Part shown: piece by piece, positions 59,101 through 64,000 of the stretch
Numbering within the stretch: position 1 is the first letter of the stretch
How the letters are laid out: every line of letters begins with the position of its first letter
Notes under the pieces: model-generated
Told to the model about the DNA's origin: nothing
The model's input: only the letters and a program-made list of their open reading frames with translations
The model's database searches: none
Made by a program: the position numbers and the translations under genes
Assembly: GCA_944474755.1 (NCBI GenBank)
Contig: OX104114.1
Span: forward strand, 47,309,070 to 47,373,069
From: Limnoperna fortunei
Lineage: Eukaryota > Mollusca > Bivalvia > Mytilida > Modiolidae
Direction of reading: 5' to 3'
Length of the DNA stretch: 64,000 nt

Positions 59101-62100
59101 TCCTCTTTTAGAATAACATCTGAAATAAGATAAAATTATTTTTCCATCAATACACATGAATAGATAGTGTCAAAAAGTAAAAGCAACATTCTAAGCATAT
59201 ATGAAAGGACATGCAATCTGCTATATATAGATTTTTTCAATCCATTTATTTATTTTGGTTACTTTTATAGATGTGAAAAAAGAAGATTACAGATGAAGAG
59301 GGGAACTCCAAGACAATATGTCCAGAATTTCTGGGTATGAATATTATTGGAAATTATTTCAGTGATAAAACAGCTATTAAAACTTCTTGATAATTTAAAT
59401 ATTTTTTAAAACGTACTCTTTTAGAATAACATCTGAAATAACAATTATTTTTCCATCAATACCCATGTTAGCTAGTGTCAAAAAGTAAAAGCAACATTCT
59501 AAGCATATATGGAAGGACATGAAATCTGCTATATATAAATTTTTAAATCCATTTACGTATTTAAGTTACTTTTATAGATGTGAAGAAAGAAGATTACAGA
59601 TGAAGAGGGGAACTCCAAGACAAATATGTCCAGAATATCTGTGTAAGAATATTATTGGAAATTATTTCATTGATGAAGCAGGCATTAAAACTTCTTGAAA
59701 ATATAAATATTTTAGTAAATGTTCTCTTTTAAAATAACATCTGAAATAAGGTAAAATTATTTTACCATCACTACACATGTTAGCTAGTATCAAAAATTGA
59801 AACAAACATTCTAAACATATATAAAAGGACATGAAATTGGCTATATATAGATTTTTTCCATCCATTTATTTATTTTGGTTACTTTTATAGATGTGAAGAA
59901 AGAAGATTACAGATGAAGAGCAGAACTCCAAGACAAATATGTCCAGAATATCTGGGTAAGAATATTGTTGGAAATTATTTCAGTGATAAAACAGGAATTA
60001 AAACTTCTTGAAAATTTAAATATTTTATTAAATGTTCTCTTTTAGAATAACATCTGAAATAAGGTCGAATTATTTTACCATCACTACACATGTTAGCTAG
60101 TATCAAAAATTGAAACAAACAATCTAAACATATATAAAAGGACATGAAATTTGCTATATATAGATTTTTTTGCATCCATTTATTTATTTTGGTTACTTTT
60201 ATAGATGTGAAGAAAGAAGATTACAGATGAAGAGGGGAACTCCAAGACAATTTGTCCAGAATATCTGGGTAAGAATATTATTGGAAATTATTTCAGTGAT
60301 AAAACACCCATTAAAACTTCTTGAAAATTTAAATATTTTATTAAATCTTCTCTTTTAGAATAACATCTGAAATAAGGTCGAATTATTTTACCATCACTAC
60401 ACATGTTAGCTAGTATCAAAAATTGAAACAAACATTCTAAACACATTCTAAACACATATAACAGGACATGAAATTTGCTATATATAGATTTTTTCTATCC
60501 ATTTTTTTATTTTGGTTACTTTTATAGATGTGAAGAAAGAAGATTACAGATGAAGAGGGGAACTCCAAGACAAATATGTCCAGAATATCTGTGTAAGAAT
60601 ATTATTGGAAATTATTTCATTGATGAAGCAGGCATTAAAACTTCTTGAAAATTTAAATATTTTATTAAATGTTCTCTTTTAAAATATTATCTGAAATAAG
60701 GTAAAATTATTTTACCATCACTACACATGTTAGCTAGTATCAAAAATTGAAACAAACATTCTTAACATATATAAAAGGAAATGAAATTGGCTATATATAG
60801 ATTTTTTCCATCCATTTATTTATTTTGGTTACTTTTATAGATGTGAAGAAAGAAGATTACAGATGAAGAGCAGAACTCCAAGACAAATATGTCTAGAATA
60901 TCTGGGTAAGAATATTGTTGGAAATTATTTCAGTGATAAAACAGGAATTAAAACTTCTTAACTTTTTAAATATTTTATTAAATGTACTCTTTTAGAATAA
61001 CCTCTGAAATAAGGTACAATTATTTGAACATCACTACACAGTTAGCTAGTATCAAAAATTGAAACAAACAATCTAAACATATATAAAAGGACATGAAATT
61101 TGCTATATATAGATTTTTTGCATCCATTTATTTATTTTGGTTACTTTTATAGATGTGAAGAAAGAAGATTACAGATGAAGAGGGGAACTCCAAGACAATT
61201 TGTCCAGAATATCTGGGTAAGAATATTATTGGAAATTATTTCAGTGATAAAACACCCATTAAAACTTCTTGAAAATTTAAATATTTTATTAAATGTTCTC
61301 TTTTAGAATAACATCTGAAATAAGGTCGAATTATTTTACCATCACTACACATGTTAGCTAGTATCAAAAATTGAAACAAACATTCTAAACACATTCTAAA
61401 CACATATAAAAGGACATGAAATTTGGTATATATAGATTTTTTCCATCCATTTTTTTATTTTGGTTACTTTTATAGATGTGAAGAAAGAAGATTACAGATG
61501 AAGAGGGGGAGGGGAACTCCAAGACAATTTGTCCAGAATATCTGGGTAAGAATATTATTGGAATTATTTCAGAGTTAAAGAAGCCAAACAATCTTATGAA
61601 AATTTATAATATTTTAAATATTTTATTTTTTAAAATGGCATTTTTGAGATTAACACCTGATATAAGGTTAAAGAAGCAAAAAAAAAATTATGAAAATTTA
61701 TAATATTTTAAATATTTTATTTTTTAAAATGGCATTTTTGATATTAACACCTGATATAAGGTACAGTTTTTTACCATCACTACACATGTCAGCTAGAATC
61801 AAAAATTGAAACCAGCATTCTAAACATATATAAAAGGACATGAAATTTGCTATATATTGATTTTTTCAATCCATTTATTGATTTTGGTTACTTTTATAGA
61901 TGTGAAGAATGAAGATTACAGATGAAGAGGGGAACTCCAAGACAATATGTCCAGAATGTCTGGGTAAGAATATTATTGGAAATTATTTCAGTGATAAAAC
62001 AGCTATTAAAACTAATTGACAATTGAAATATATTTTTTAAAAACATACTCTTTGAGAATAACATCTGAAATAAGGTTCAATTATTTTTCCAACAATACCC

Positions 62101-64000
62101 ATGTTAGCTAGTGTCAAAAAGTAAAAGCAACATTCTGACTATATATGAAAGGACATGCAATCTGCTATATATAGATTTTTTCCATCCATTTATTTTGGTT
62201 ACTTTTAAAGATGTGAAGAAAGAAGATGACAGATGAAGAGGGGAACTCAGACAAATATGTCCAGAATATCTGGGTAAGAATATTATTGGAAATTATTTCA
62301 GTGATAAAACAGCCATTTAAATATTTTTTAAAACGTCCTCTTTTAGAATAACATCTGAAATAAGATAAAATTATTTTTCCATCAATACACATGAATAGAT
62401 AGTGTCAAAAAGTAAAAGCAACATTCTAAGCATATATGAAAGGACATGCAATCTGCTATATATAGATTTTTTCAATCCATTTATTTATTTTGGTTACTTT
62501 TATAGATGTGAAAAAAGAAGATTACAGATGAAGAGGGGAACTCCAAGACAATATGTCCAGAATTTCTGGGTATGAATATTATTGGAAATTATTTCAGTGA
62601 TAAAACAGCTATTAAAACTTCTTGATAATTTAAATATTTTTTAAAACGTACTCTTTTAGAATAACATCTGAAATAACAATTATTTTTCCATCAATACCCA
62701 TGTTAGCTAGTGTCAAAAAGTAAAAGCAACATTCTAAGCATATATGGAAGGACATGAAATCTGCTATATATAAATTTTTAAATCCATTTACGTATTTAAG
62801 TTACTTTTATAGATGTGAAGAAAGAAGATTACAGATGAAGAGGGGAACTCCAAGACAAATATGTCCAGAATATCTGTGTAAGAATATTATTGGAAATTAT
62901 TTCATTGATGAAGCAGGCATTAAAACTTCTTGAAAATTTAAATATTTTATTAAATGTTCTCTTTTAAAATATTATCTGAAATAAGGTAAAATTATTTTAC
63001 CATCACTACACATGTTAGCTAGTATCAAAAATTGAAACAAACATTCTAAACATATATAAAAGGACATGAAATTGGCTATATATAGATTTTTTCCATCCAT
63101 TTATTTATTTTGGTTACTTTTATAGATGTGAAGAAAGAAGATTACAGATGAAGAGCAGAACTCCAAGACAAATATGTCCAGAATATCTGGGTAAGAATAT
63201 TATTGGAAATTATTTCAGTGATAAAACACCCATTAAAACTTCTTGAAAATTTAAATATTTTATTAAATGTTCTCTTTTAGAATAACATCTGAAATAAGGT
63301 CGAATTATTTTACCATCACTACACATGTTAGCTAGTATCAAAAATTGAAACAAACATTCTAAACACATTCTAAACACATATAAAAGGACATGAAATTTGG
63401 TATATATAGATTTTTTCCATCCATTTTTTTATTTTGGTTACTTTTATAGATGTGAAGAAAGAAGATTACAGATGAAGAGGGGGAGGGGAACTCCAAGACA
63501 ATTTGTCCAGAATATCTGGGTAAGAATATTATTGGAATTATTTCAGAGTTAAAGAAGCCAAACAATCTTATGAAAATTTATAATATTTTAAATATTTTAT
63601 TTTTTAAAATGGCATTTTTGAGATTAACACCTGATATAAGGTTAAAGAAGCAAAAAAAAAATTATGAAAATTTATAATATTTTAAATATTTTATTTTTTA
63701 AAATGGCATTTTTGATATTAACACCTGATATAAGGTACAGTTTTTTACCATCACTACACATGTTAGCTAGAATCAAAAATTGAAACCAGCAATCTAAACA
63801 TATATAAAAGGACATGAAATTTGCTATATATTGATTTTTTCAATCCATTTATTGATTTTGGTTACTTTTATAGATGTGAAGAATGAAGATTACAGATGAA
63901 GATGGGAACTCCAAGACAATATGTCCAGAATGTCTGGGTAAGAATATTATTGGAAATTATTTCAGTGATAAAACAGCTATTAAAACTAATTGACAATTTA
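44111..64000 (+). repeat. Tandem array of about 61 monomers (about 310 bp) each with a mini-exon-like core
   Basis: The monomers contain, in order: TATATAAAAGGACATGAAAT, 'CTATATATAGATTTTTTCCA', 'TTTTGGTTACTTTTATAG', a 64-65 nt core (ATGTGAAGAAAGAAGATTAC ... CTGG), GTAAGAATATTATTGG, an AT-rich body and 'CACATGTTAGCTAGTATCAA'. Core copies start near 44375, 44690, 44995 and so on to 63875; spacing is mostly 300-325 bp, with shorter (about 215) and longer (about 430) variants. The left 3 kb is most diverged. From about 47 kb the array consists of larger repeats of 13, 12 and 10 monomers (4232, 3844 and 3235 bp). It continues beyond the right edge. Short frames on both strands here repeat with the monomer and are not separate genes. 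Confidence 0.97.
46980..64000. repeat. Higher-order repeat blocks inside the array
   Basis: Landmark spacing shows nested periods. 46981 to 51213 and 48231 to 52463 are 4232 bp apart. 52463 to 56307, 54021 to 57865, 55086 to 58930 and 55818 to 59662 are each 3844 bp. 57865 to 61100 and 58150 to 61385 are 3235 bp. 61385 to 63359 is 1974 bp. Blocks are close to identical, implying recent amplification by unequal exchange. Confidence 0.9.

Noticed and set aside
44318..63565. Many 60-75 codon frames on both strands repeating through the array
   Set aside because: They recur with the monomer, read through predicted intron sequence and have no separate support. Only the 64-65 nt core is discussed.

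Overview
The window is AT-rich animal nuclear DNA, most likely from a bivalve mollusc. It has spliced genes with GT-AG (and one GC-AG) introns, non-LTR retrotransposon remains, tRNA-derived SINEs, many small inverted-repeat transposons and long tandem arrays. Several dispersed repeats look like families I associate with bivalves, for example the 'ACGCCAG...' segments near 8.95 and 9.33 kb. The species cannot be named from the sequence alone. There is no operon, CRISPR array or bacterial feature.

Layout: 1-636, a 157-bp tandem repeat. 637-3070, a decayed LINE on the minus strand, broken by a small insertion with a clean target duplication. 3.1-8.6 kb, three fold-back elements and a possible small four-exon gene (3588-5707). 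8.9-16 kb, repeat relics, a long TAAA microsatellite and otherwise empty AT-rich DNA. 16185-23515 (+), a complete five-exon short-chain dehydrogenase/reductase gene of the retinol/hydroxysteroid/hydroxybutyrate dehydrogenase group; its last intron holds a fresh SINE and a 2.7-kb minisatellite. 24932-26224, a transposon with inverted ends and a 9-bp target duplication. 27399-31056 (-), a complete two-exon family 31 glycosidase gene resembling myogenesis-regulating glycosidase, whose intron and upstream flank carry related small hAT-like elements. 31.6-32.4 kb, a 320-bp tandem duplication with one breakpoint inside an 80-bp transposon. 33-43 kb, SINE pieces, a second LINE fragment and a duplicated start-codon segment (39.6 and 40.3 kb). 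44.1-64 kb, a tandem array of about 61 monomers of roughly 310 bp, running off the right edge.

The two confident genes encode membrane or secretory-pathway enzymes and show no functional link beyond being neighbours. The most unusual part is the array. Almost every monomer carries a 64-65 nt segment bounded by a good splice acceptor and donor, open in one frame only, plus a TATA-box-like motif. The segment's phases mean that two copies spliced in series hit a stop at once. The array therefore looks either like an expanded, possibly mutually exclusive exon, or like a satellite that captured an exon. Its rightward part is built of 10-13-monomer higher-order repeats, and unequal exchange is directly visible in a chimeric monomer.
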